From the NCBI RefSeq assembly GCF_965230805.1, contig NZ_OZ246019.1, positions 3,038,001 to 3,102,000 on the forward strand: 64,000 nt of DNA, given 5' to 3'. The notes below the pieces were generated by a model that was given only the letters and a program-made list of their open reading frames with translations, did no database searches and was not told the DNA's origin. Positions 44,490-52,216 of the stretch are shown in pieces. Every line of letters starts with the position of its first letter. Position 1 is the first letter of the stretch. Made by a program: the position numbers and the translations under genes. This stretch comes from Marinifilum sp965230805. Lineage in GTDB: Bacteria > Bacteroidota > Bacteroidia > Bacteroidales > Marinifilaceae.

Positions 44490-44984
44490 TCATTTTGATG
44501 TAATGAATCTCTTGTCTGACTTTATTTCACGATTCTTTTCCTGCCATTTTTTATCTAACCAGCCAGATACTGCCTCCGATCGATTATCAAATTTCGAAAA
44601 GAATGGTTTGATATCCAGTAAAGGTGTACCATCCAGAATATCTACATCTTCAATCTGTAAAATATTTTCTTTTATGGAATTGAGTTTAACCGTAGAAATA
44701 CCAATGGCATTGGGTCGACGAGGCGCCCTGGTAGCAAACAAACCATGAGTTTTGGTATCCATAAATGGCATAACATCTAAATCGAAACCTTCTGATTTAT
44801 GCAGGTGATAAATTAAAATTACATGCGAAAAAGATTCTAAATCTCTTAAACCTTTGCTGTATTCCGGATCTAACTCTACACTTGCCTTTATTCCACTTGC
44901 GCTTAGTGGCTGAATGGGCATATTCTCTCTGCTTTTGTGTGGGGTGTGAATTGTACCAATAGAAGTATAGCATATTTCTAACAT
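44490..44984 (-). CDS. trmO: tRNA (adenosine(37)-N6)-methyltransferase TrmO
   Basis: 164 residues with the TrmO/TsaA pattern: GTIHTPHKS, MPIQP, FSHVILIYHLHKS, ATRAPRRPNAIGISTVKL and LDGTPLLDIKPFF. The enzyme methylates N6 of t6A37 in certain tRNAs, notably those for threonine, using S-adenosylmethionine. A standalone gene on the minus strand with the 36-bp repeats just downstream. Confidence 0.88.
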   Translation of the reverse strand: MLEICYTSIGTIHTPHKSRENMPIQPLSASGIKASVELDPEYSKGLRDLESFSHVILIYHLHKSEGFDLDVMPFMDTKTHGLFATRAPRRPNAIGISTVKLNSIKENILQIEDVDILDGTPLLDIKPFFSKFDNRSEAVSGWLDKKWQEKNREIKSDKRFITSK

Positions 44985-45019
44985 CTCAATTGTTTTTAAT
45001 GAACAGATAAATGTAGCAA

Positions 45020-45065
45020 TTTTAAAAAATAAAAGAGGTTAAAACCATTACGAATCAACCTCTTT
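45020..45065 (-). terminator. Terminator of the aspartase locus
   Basis: Stem AAAGAGGTT / AACCTCTTT around a 16-base loop with an A-rich run on the left of the plus strand (T-rich for minus-strand transcripts). It lies just after the aspA stop. Confidence 0.6.
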
Positions 45066-45097
45066 AGTGCGCCAAGAACTCAATGATAGAGTATTGT

Positions 45098-46504
45098 TTA
45101 AGCCTCAACAAATTTCTGAGGTTTAATCATTCTTTCCGGAGAAAGAATTTCGTCAAGCTTGTCCTTGCTTAGCAATTCCTCTTCAAGAATTAAATCGTAA
45201 ACACTTCGGTTTTCAGCCAAAGCACGTTTAGCGATACGAGAAGAAGCTTCGTATCCTAAAGTAGGATTTACAGCCGTTACAATACCAATGCTGTTTAGAA
45301 CCATTTCTTTACAGTGCTCTGCATTGGCTGTAATTCCGATAATACATCTTGTTTTTAAAGTTGCCATTCCGTTTACCAACATTTCTATCGATTCGAAAAT
45401 AGCCCGAACCAGAACAGGTTCCATTACGTTTAATTCCAACTGACCTGCTTCTGCTGCAAGAGTTACGGTTAGGTCGTTACCAATTACCTTGTAGGCAATT
45501 TGGTTTACCAGTTCAGGAATTACCGGATTTACCTTACCTGGCATAATGGATGATCCTGGTTGCATTTTTGGCAAGTTGATTTCGTTGAACCCACAACGCG
45601 GCCCCGACGACAGGAGTCTTAAGTCGTTGCAAATTTTTGAAAGCTTAACAGCCAAACGCTTAACAGCAGATGAATACATAACGTACGAACCTGTATCAGG
45701 AGTAGCCTCGATCAGGTTACCAGCCAATACAATAGGAAGCTTTGTGATGTCGTTCAAATGAGCAACACATTTTTCGGAGTAACCCGGCTCGGAGTTGATG
45801 CCTGTGCCAATTGCAGTAGCGCCCATATTCACTTCCAAAAACAATTTTGCATTCTGATTTAAGCGTTCCACTTCCTCTTCAAGCGTAACAGCCCAAGCTT
45901 CAAACTCCTGTCCCAGTGTCATGGGCACAGCATCTTACAACTGGGTTCTACCCATTTTCAAAACCTCCTTAAACTCTTCACCCTTTGCTCTAAATGCGTT
46001 AATTAATGATTTTAATCCAGCCACCAAAGCTTCATTCTTAAGGATTAAAGCAATTTTAATGGCTGTAGGGTAAGCATCATTAGTCGATTGCGAAAGGTTG
46101 ATGTGATTGTTTGGATGACAATGCTCGTAATCCCCTTTTTGAAAGCCAAGAATTTCCAAAGCACGGTTGGCAATTACCTCATTGGCATTCATATTGGTTG
46201 ATGTGCCAGCACCTCCTTGAATCATATCAACAGGAAAATGATCATGATAGTTACCTTCTATAATCTCTTCACAGGCTTTTGTGATTGCAACTGTTAATTC
46301 GTCCGTTAATAATCCAAGATCATTATTGGCTTTAGCTGCTGCCCATTTTACCATTGCCAAACCTTTAATAAAGTTTGGATAAGCACTTAATTTAATACCG
46401 CAAATATCAAAATTTTCGACGGCTCTTAAGGTTTGAATACCATAATAAGCATCAGCAGGAACCTCTTTGTTGCCAATTAGGTCGTGTTCAGTTCTTGTTT
46501 TCAT
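45098..46504 (-). pseudogene. aspA: Aspartate ammonia-lyase split by an in-frame stop
   Basis: The two parts form one continuous reading frame of 469 codons: the first 189 residues end GRTQL, then TAA, and the frame continues DAVPMTLGQEFEAW. Family members have Gln at this place (GRTQLQDA), so a single C-to-T change (CAA to TAA; plus-strand 45937) explains the break, with no frameshift. Both halves keep their family motifs: substrate-binding STNMN and SQSTNDAYPT in the first, the GSSIMPGKVNPV loop and the aspartase-type C-terminus in the second. AspA deaminates aspartate to fumarate and ammonia. Reinitiation at GTG 45928 or ATG 45922 would give only a C-terminal fragment. Sequencing error cannot be excluded. 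Confidence 0.9.
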
Positions 46505-46601
46505 GTTGTGATTTTACGTTTAAATCAATAAATCCGACTTTTAATAATTCTAAAAATCTACAATTTATTTTAGTCCGTTATTTGTTGTTTGTTTGCATCG
46601 A

Positions 46602-46609
46602 CAAATGTA
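46602..46609 (-). promoter_or_regulatory. -7 box candidate for aspA
   Basis: Minus strand TACATTTG fits TAnnTTTG, about 98 bases before the aspA start, but no TTTG/TTG is found at -33. The remainder of 46505-46803 shows no gene. Confidence 0.25.
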
Positions 46610-46803
46610 ACAGAGAAAAGAAATTTCACCATGTAAAAAACAAAAATTCAAACCTGTCAAACACAATATTATTTTCTTATTGATTTATTGCTGATTACAG
46701 CACATTTACCTTACTCAAAGAAGAACTTACAAGCATGTTTCTAAACAGGAATCAATCGTTTACGAGAAAAAACAGATCAGTTTTGCCAAGTATTATTTCT
46801 GAT

Positions 46804-47310
46804 CTATTCGAATTCCTTGTTATTAGGTTCAATTTCCGAAACAGGTTTTAAGTTATCGGGAATATCCTCGTTCTCCTCATCGCTGAAAAATGGGAAGATA
46901 TCCATAATTGGACTTTCTGAAACGGCAGGAATCTCGTAAAGTACAATCATGTCACTTAAACACTCTTCCAAAAATTCATAAGCCTGCTTCACATTATTAG
47001 CTTGTGCAAGCATGTAATTATTGCTTTTCTTCTCCTTTCCCGAAGCCTCATCAACATCAATAAAAGCAACTTTAGCCTTAAACCAACGATCGCCATTATC
47101 ATTGGGATATATCTCAGTAATATTGGATTTGCTGATATTGGTTACATTGAACTCCCCACTGATCATTTGCTCCAACTCTTTGTGAATTCTGGCCTCCGCT
47201 TCGGTAAACGACATGGCATCAACCAAATAAGGTTCAGAAACTTTCTTTTCTTTTCCTGATGCCTCGTCTGTTTTTACATACTTAACTTTACACTCAAACC
47301 AATTGTTCAT
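46804..47310 (-). CDS. DUF4494 family protein
   Basis: 168 residues with two copies of the pattern WF(E/K)(C/A)KV...DEASGKEKK...YLVDA/YMLAQA (starting near residues 4 and 75), which is the DUF4494 domain found almost only in Bacteroidota. The C-terminus is acidic (EENEDIPDNLKPVSEIEPNNKEFE). No signal peptide or catalytic motif. Function unknown. Confidence 0.85.
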   Translation of the reverse strand: MNNWFECKVKYVKTDEASGKEKKVSEPYLVDAMSFTEAEARIHKELEQMISGEFNVTNISKSNITEIYPNDNGDRWFKAKVAFIDVDEASGKEKKSNNYMLAQANNVKQAYEFLEECLSDMIVLYEIPAVSESPIMDIFPFFSDEENEDIPDNLKPVSEIEPNNKEFE

Positions 47311-47456
47311 ACGATTATCTTATTTAAGTTTAGCAAGCAACAACATTCATTGCTACTTTCTTATTTTGATGTTTTATTTTTTTAAGGAGAACAAAGATAA
47401 AAGAATTGAATTGCCATTGAATTAATTCTTCCTAAAAAAGGAGAGCTTATTGAAAC

Positions 47457-47488
47457 AAAAAAGGATGACCTCTTTGATCATCCTTTTT
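47457..47488. terminator. Terminator between DUF4494 and tRNA-Met copy 1
   Basis: Stem AAGGATGA / TCATCCTT with T- and A-runs on both sides, usable in either direction. Confidence 0.75.
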
Positions 47489-47489
47489 G

Positions 47490-47563
47490 TAGCGAGAGGC
47501 GGGCTTGAACCGCCGACCTCGTGATTATGAATCACGCGCTCTAACCAGCTGAGCTACCTCGCC
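47490..47563 (-). tRNA. tRNA-Met (CAT), copy 1
   Basis: 74 bases read on the minus strand: acceptor GGCGAGG pairs with TCTCGCT, D-arm GCTC/GAGC, anticodon stem CGTGA/TCACG with loop TTCATAA (anticodon CAT), T-arm GGCGG/CCGCC with TTCGAGC. CCA is not encoded. Elongator-type, since the 5' end and D-arm do not match initiator tRNA. Identical to the copy at 47799. Confidence 0.92.
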
Positions 47564-47581
47564 GTTTTTTCTAGTGCGGTG

Positions 47582-47589
47582 CAAATATA
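47582..47589 (-). promoter_or_regulatory. -7 box of tRNA-Met copy 1
   Basis: Minus strand TATATTTG fits TAnnTTTG and is followed by CACCGCACTAG just before the tRNA. The same box and leader precede copy 2, which supports it as the promoter core. Confidence 0.5.
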
Positions 47590-47761
47590 ATTGCATTTTA
47601 TTTCAAAAAAAAATCTTTTTTATTAAAATATGGATGATCGATTAACCAAAACATTAAACTGCCTGTTTTACAGAAATGTTACATTTAAAAAAATACTTTT
47701 ATTTTTTCGGGTGATAAAATGAGGATACAAAAAGAGTGCAGAGAACAAATTTTATGGTATA

Positions 47762-47794
47762 AAAAAAGGAAAACAATAAAACTGTTTTCCCTTT
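47762..47794. terminator. Hairpin after tRNA-Met copy 2
   Basis: Stem AAGGAAAACA / TGTTTTCCCTT around ATAAAAC, with an A-rich run on the plus-strand left. It should end the transcript of tRNA-Met copy 2. Confidence 0.6.
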
Positions 47795-47798
47795 CTTG

Positions 47799-47872
47799 TA
47801 GCGAGAGGCGGGCTTGAACCGCCGACCTCGTGATTATGAATCACGCGCTCTAACCAGCTGAGCTACCTCGCC
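47799..47872 (-). tRNA. tRNA-Met (CAT), copy 2
   Basis: Same 74 bases as the copy at 47490 on the same strand, with the same leader (CTAGTGCGGTGCAAATATA on the plus strand) except for one T in a poly-T run. A recent tandem duplication of tRNA plus promoter is the simplest explanation. Confidence 0.92.
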
Positions 47873-47889
47873 GTTTTTCTAGTGCGGTG

Positions 47890-47897
47890 CAAATATA
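47890..47897 (-). promoter_or_regulatory. -7 box of tRNA-Met copy 2
   Basis: Minus strand TATATTTG, same position relative to the tRNA as in copy 1. Confidence 0.5.
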
Positions 47898-47938
47898 GAA
47901 TCCTTTTTCATTTAAAAAAAGTCATTTCAAACTTTTTT

Positions 47939-48040
47939 CATCTGTTTATAATTTTCTTCCATTTGCCGGATGGAAGCCGCAAGATCAAAATAATCATTAT
48001 CGTGTTTGTGTAATAATTATTTTAGTCACACTCGTTTCAT
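47939..48040. repeat. 100-bp leader-like repeat, copy B
   Basis: Direct copy of 43049-43150, including the TCATCTGTTTATAATTTT block that at copy A is the start of the MORN-like gene. Here it is not followed by that gene; tRNA-Met copy 2 lies to its left. Later bases (48041-48305) show no other element apart from the hairpin noted separately. Confidence 0.6.
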
Positions 48041-48249
48041 CTCATCAATTCCAAATTATTTAATTTATCGATTTGTGAAATTTTCTTTAACTTATGTGTT
48101 GCGGATATAATCAGCATATAGAAGAATTAACAATATGACAGTGCATAAAGTTTTAAGAATCAGTTTTTATTATTAGAGATTTCTTAAGTATCTTGCGCGA
48201 TATTTTAGTATTGACTTACTTTTCAAATTATTAATACAAGAGTACAATA

Positions 48250-48286
48250 TTTGGAAGCAGATTATTAAGACAAATAAACTTCCAAA
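48250..48286. promoter_or_regulatory. Inverted repeat before the START-like gene
   Basis: TTTGGAAG and CTTCCAAA, perfect 8-bp arms separated by 21 bases, 20 bp before the ATG at 48306. It could be an mRNA hairpin or an operator. Confidence 0.3.
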
Positions 48287-48305
48287 TTCTATTATCAAAA
48301 CATTT

Positions 48306-48692
48306 ATGTCCAAATATATGAAACAATTTGAACTTGAATACTTACTTCACGCATCACAAAAAGTTATTTTCGACCGATTAAGCAATGCAAGTGGTTTATC
48401 CGAATGGTTTGCCGATGATGTAAATCAGAAAGGTAAAATCTATACTTTCTTTTGGGATGGATCGGATCAGCAAGCAGAATTAATCACAAAAAAGGATAAT
48501 CGTTTGATTCGGTTTCATTGGCTCGATAGTGAAGATGAAGACAGCTATTTTGAATTTAAAATTGAAATAGACGCTTTGACAAATGACCTATCATTAATTA
48601 TTACTGATTTTGCTGACGAAGATGAGATTGATGAAAGTATTGAGCTGTGGGATACTCAAATCGCCAAACTAAAACATGTATTGGGAATATGA
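48306..48692 (+). CDS. START/AHSA1-like small protein
   Basis: 128 residues; the ATG four codons in (MKQFELEYLL) may be the real start. The pattern EYLLHASQKVIFDRLSNASGLSEWFADDV, then FFWDGSDQQAELI and DEIDESIELWDTQIAKLKHVLG, is typical of START-like domain proteins of Bacteroidota. Such domains form a hydrophobic pocket but the ligand here is unknown. Often encoded near lipopolysaccharide or envelope genes, as in this case before the LptF/LptG-type permease. Confidence 0.8.
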   Translation: MSKYMKQFELEYLLHASQKVIFDRLSNASGLSEWFADDVNQKGKIYTFFWDGSDQQAELITKKDNRLIRFHWLDSEDEDSYFEFKIEIDALTNDLSLIITDFADEDEIDESIELWDTQIAKLKHVLGI

Positions 48693-48853
48693 TTTTTTAA
48701 CAAATCATAACACCAATTCCTAAATAATTAGCTTATTTTTGTGCGCTATGTAAGATCGGTTTCTGCAAGTTATTGGTCTTATTTTTTAAGTAGCAATGCG
48801 AGATTTTACAATTGGTTTTCGGTATCTCTCGTTTTCAATTAAATTATTTCGGA

Positions 48854-50311
48854 ATGAAACGTTTACATTCATTTATTCTTAAAAGTTTTCTGGGTCCTTT
48901 AGCCTTTACCTTCTTTGTGTGCATGTTTGTTCTGCTCATGCAATTCCTATGGAAATACATCGACGAATTAGTAGGGAAGGGTTTAGAATGGACTGTAATT
49001 GCAGAGTTCTTGTTTTACGTTTCTGCTACTTTGGTTCCAATGGCATTGCCCTTATCTATTCTCCTTGCCTCTATTATGACCTTTGGGAATATGGGAGAAA
49101 ATTACGAATTAACAGCCATGAAAGCTGCTGGAATATCATTGCAAAGAATTATGCAGCCACTTACTACTCTGGCAGTGCTAATCAGTATTAGTGCGTTCTT
49201 ATTTGCAAACTACATTATGCCTGTTGCATCATTAAAGACCACGGCTCTATTGGTGGATATTAAAAATCAGAAACCCGAACTGATTTTGAAAGAAGGGATT
49301 TTCACCAACGATTTACCAAACTTTAGCATTAAGGTGGATGACATTAACAAAGAAACCGGAATGATGTATAACTTGCTAATTTACGATCACAGAAACAAGA
49401 GGGGAAACACAAATGTTACAATAGCCGATTCGGGTACCATGATTACATCACCTAACAACCAAAACATGACACTTACATTGTATAGTGGCAATATGTACCA
49501 GGAGGTTAAGGAAAAATCCCGCAGATCGAAAAAACACCCTTCCAGAAGGATTAAATTTCAAGAATATGTAACCAATGTTCCACTTAGAAGCACGGAATTA
49601 AAACGAAGCGATGAAGATCGATACAGTAAGAATTACAAAATGCTTAATCTTAAACAGCTGGTGCATTCCGAAGATTCTTTGCGTGGTAAATTCCAACAAG
49701 AAAAAAATACGCTTGTAAAAGGCCTTATTGCTAACCATTTCTTTAAAAAAGATGCCAAAAGAATTCGCAAGGATTCTATAAGATCAAAAGATTTACTTAA
49801 AAAAACTATGAATATAGATTCCTTGTTTAAATCGGCACCAATTACAAAGCAACTGACATCGGTTAGTTCGGCTTTAAGTTTTGCCCGAAAAGCAAGAGAA
49901 AATGTATCGCGAAAAGAAGGAGCTCTATTAAGTAAACAAAAATGGATCAATAAATTCACCAACGAGTGGCATAGAAAATTCACTCTCCCTTTTGCTTGTT
50001 TGATCTTCTTCTTTATTGGAGCTCCTCTTGGTGCTATTATTCGAAAAGGTGGTTTGGGTATGCCGGTTATTGTATCGGTTTTATTCTTTATTTTTTATTA
50101 CATCATATCCATGACTGGTGAACGATTTGCCAAAGAGTTGGTTCTTCCTCCGGCTATTGGAATGTGGATTTCGTCATTAATTATTCTTCCCTTGGGAATT
50201 ATTTTAACTTATAAAGCCACAACCGACTCTGCGGTATTCAACATCGAGAACTATATCAATTTCTTTAAAAAGATCAATCCGCTTAAATTTTTCAAAAAGA
50301 AAAATGCATAG
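48854..50311 (+). CDS. LptF/LptG-family permease (YjgP/YjgQ)
   Basis: About 485 residues from the ATG at 48854 (MKRLHSFILKSFLGPL); an ATG at 48812 would add 14 residues. A TATTTTTG box at 48734-48741 fits TAnnTTTG. Four or more helices in the N-terminal third (VCMFVLLMQFLWKYIDELVGKG, LVPMALPLSILLASIMTFGN), then a beta-jellyroll periplasmic region and two closing helices (LPFACLIFFFIGAPLGAIIRKGG). It is a membrane subunit of the LPS transporter. LptF and LptG cannot be told apart by reading; the second subunit is not here. Overlaps the next gene by eight bases. Confidence 0.88.
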   Translation: MKRLHSFILKSFLGPLAFTFFVCMFVLLMQFLWKYIDELVGKGLEWTVIAEFLFYVSATLVPMALPLSILLASIMTFGNMGENYELTAMKAAGISLQRIMQPLTTLAVLISISAFLFANYIMPVASLKTTALLVDIKNQKPELILKEGIFTNDLPNFSIKVDDINKETGMMYNLLIYDHRNKRGNTNVTIADSGTMITSPNNQNMTLTLYSGNMYQEVKEKSRRSKKHPSRRIKFQEYVTNVPLRSTELKRSDEDRYSKNYKMLNLKQLVHSEDSLRGKFQQEKNTLVKGLIANHFFKKDAKRIRKDSIRSKDLLKKTMNIDSLFKSAPITKQLTSVSSALSFARKARENVSRKEGALLSKQKWINKFTNEWHRKFTLPFACLIFFFIGAPLGAIIRKGGLGMPVIVSVLFFIFYYIISMTGERFAKELVLPPAIGMWISSLIILPLGIILTYKATTDSAVFNIENYINFFKKINPLKFFKKKNA

Positions 50312-50774
50312 ATCTACGTTCATTATTCTAATCACTCTTGCTTGTATCTTCTCAGCTTGCCAGAAACAAAGCGAGTATTCTGAGAAAAATATCAACCAAT
50401 TGCTAAACAGTTGGCACAAAGCTGCTGCCGATGCTAAATTGGAAGAGTATTTTAGATTAATGACAGAAAATGCTACTTATATCGGAACCGATCCGAATGA
50501 AAGATGGACTCGCGAAGAATTCTACCAATTCTGTAAACCCTATTTTGAAAAAGGTAGATCCTGGGATTTTAAAGCATTCGATAGAAAAATATATGCATCG
50601 GAAAACAATAAAACCATTTGGTTTGATGAATTGTTGAATACATGGATGGGTGTTTGCAGAGGATCTGGTGTGTTGAGTTTGGAAAACGGAGAATATAAAA
50701 TATCACATTATCATCTTTCAGTTACCATTAAAAACGAAAGCATAAAAGAGTTTTTACAAATAAAACAAGACTAA
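50304..50774 (+). CDS. SnoaL/NTF2-like lipoprotein
   Basis: 156 residues with a signal and lipobox (FSACQKQ, Cys near residue 19). The rest has the NTF2-like cone pattern: NQLLNSWHKAAADAKLEEYFRLMTENATYIGTDPNERWTREEF and an SGVL..YKISHYHLSVTI strand end. This fold binds small ligands or catalyses isomerisation; in Bacteroidota it is often annotated nuclear transport factor 2 family or DUF4440. Coupled to the LptF/LptG gene by an eight-base overlap. Function unknown. Confidence 0.75.
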   Translation: MHRSTFIILITLACIFSACQKQSEYSEKNINQLLNSWHKAAADAKLEEYFRLMTENATYIGTDPNERWTREEFYQFCKPYFEKGRSWDFKAFDRKIYASENNKTIWFDELLNTWMGVCRGSGVLSLENGEYKISHYHLSVTIKNESIKEFLQIKQD

Positions 50775-50775
50775 T

Positions 50776-50943
50776 ATGTTTGATGATTTAATTCCTGATA
50801 TCGATTACTATATGCATCCTGATGGATACAGAATCATGACAAAGAAATATCTTACGGAAAGAGGTTATTGCTGCGGCAATGGCTGCAAACATTGTCCGTA
50901 TTTTCCAAAACACAATAAAGGAAACAGAAATCTAAAGGAATAA
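50776..50943 (+). CDS. DUF5522-like cysteine-rich small protein
   Basis: 55 residues starting at 50776, one base after the previous stop, and ending one base before fmt. The motif YCCGNGCKHCPY carries four cysteines in a CCxxxCxxC arrangement, likely a zinc- or iron-binding knuckle. The same short pattern is common beside fmt and housekeeping genes in Bacteroidota and is known as DUF5522. Small size makes it easy to miss, but spacing on both sides and the motif support it. Confidence 0.75.
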   Translation: MFDDLIPDIDYYMHPDGYRIMTKKYLTERGYCCGNGCKHCPYFPKHNKGNRNLKE

Positions 50944-50944
50944 C

Positions 50945-51901
50945 ATGGGTTTAAAAGTAGTATATATGGGCACACCAGATTTTGCGGTGGCTCCTCTCGA
51001 AGCACTTCTTAATGCAGGAGTTAATGTGGTTGGGGTAATTACCAATCCGGATAAACCAGCAGGAAGAGGCCAGAAAATTCAGGAAGCAGCAGTTAAAAAA
51101 TATGCTGCTGAAAAAGGCTTAAAAATATTACAGCCTGAAAAGTTTAGAAACGAAGATTTTCTTGCCGAACTAAAATCACTGGAAGCGGATTTACAAGTTG
51201 TAGTTGCATTTAAAATGCTACCTGAAGTGGTATGGAACATGCCAAAATATGGAACTTTAAATCTTCATGCATCCCTGCTTCCTCAATATCGTGGTGCTGC
51301 ACCAATTAACTGGTCCATAATTAACGGAGATAAAGAAACCGGTGTGTCAACCTTTCTGTTAAAGCACGAAATAGATACTGGTAACATCCTTTTTCAGGAA
51401 AAAACGGAGATTGGTGAAAACGACAATGCAGAAATCATCCACGACAAGTTGATGAATATTGGTGCCGATTTGGTTGTAAAAACCGTGAAGGCAATAGAAG
51501 CAGGCGATTATCCTCAAATTCCGCAGGAAAGTATCGATGCAAAAGAATTAAAATCGGCTCCCAAAATCTTTAAGGAGGATTGCAAAGTGGATTGGAGCAA
51601 AAATATCAATTCCATTCACAATTTAATTCGTGGACTAAGTCCTTATCCTGCTGCCTGGACCGAATTGATTCCGAATAAAGAAGGTAAAAAGATTGGACTG
51701 AAGGTGTTTGCAACAGAAAAAATTGTGGAAGATCACAATAAAGCCACTGGAAGTTTGCATACTGATGGCAAAAACCATCTGAAAGTTGCTGTTGATGGTG
51801 GATATTTGTCGATTAAAATGCTACAGCAAGCGGGTAAAAAAAGAATGAAAATCGAAGATTTCCTTAGAGGATTCCAACAAATTACCAACTATCATTTATA
51901 G
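50945..51901 (+). CDS. fmt: Methionyl-tRNA formyltransferase
   Basis: 318 residues: the formyltransferase core with VYMGTPDFAVAPLEALL, the folate/formyl site LHASLLPQYRGAAPINW and HEIDTGNILFQ, then the tRNA-binding OB-like C-terminus. It formylates initiator Met-tRNA. The start at 50945 follows the DUF5522 stop directly. A strong terminator follows at 51937, so the group ending with fmt is closed. Confidence 0.94.
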   Translation: MGLKVVYMGTPDFAVAPLEALLNAGVNVVGVITNPDKPAGRGQKIQEAAVKKYAAEKGLKILQPEKFRNEDFLAELKSLEADLQVVVAFKMLPEVVWNMPKYGTLNLHASLLPQYRGAAPINWSIINGDKETGVSTFLLKHEIDTGNILFQEKTEIGENDNAEIIHDKLMNIGADLVVKTVKAIEAGDYPQIPQESIDAKELKSAPKIFKEDCKVDWSKNINSIHNLIRGLSPYPAAWTELIPNKEGKKIGLKVFATEKIVEDHNKATGSLHTDGKNHLKVAVDGGYLSIKMLQQAGKKRMKIEDFLRGFQQITNYHL

Positions 51902-51936
51902 AGTATTACATATCGAATGATTTTAATCCTATCGTA

Positions 51937-51966
51937 AAAGAAGCTATCAAAAGCTTCTTTTTTTCG
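51937..51966 (+). terminator. Intrinsic terminator after fmt
   Basis: AAAGAAGCT / AGCTTCTTT with a six-base loop followed by a T-run. Stem and tail are textbook. Confidence 0.85.
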
Positions 51967-52113
51967 CTTACCAAATAAAAAGGAACTCCTACCAATTATT
52001 CTTTCATTTTCAAATTCCTTTTCGTAATTTCTATCTAAGTGTAAAAATATTTCGGAAAACCTCCGAAGTTAATTCCCAATGTAACTTATTACACAAAACG
52101 TAAATCAATACTA

Positions 52114-52141
52114 AATCTCTCACCTCTAGTCATTAGAGATT
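52114..52141. promoter_or_regulatory. Nested inverted repeat upstream of the fatty acid cluster
   Basis: AATCTCT / AGAGATT arms (7 bp, 52114 and 52135) enclose a second repeat CTCTA / TAGAG, about 75 bp before the acyl-CoA ligase start. An operator for a fatty-acid-responsive repressor is possible; no such regulator gene is nearby. Confidence 0.3.
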
Positions 52142-52216
52142 GACATTTTTGCGCATCAAAATGGTGACATACCATCTTGAAATGCTGTAATGGCTTACCC
52201 ACAAAAATCGATAATT

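Noticed and set aside
45098..46504. Frameshift in aspA
   Set aside because: Both halves are in the same frame; only one codon is changed to TAA.
47490..47872. tRNA-Ile2 (CAT) rather than tRNA-Met
   Set aside because: The CAT anticodon alone is ambiguous; elongator-Met is the more usual reading and is kept with that caveat.
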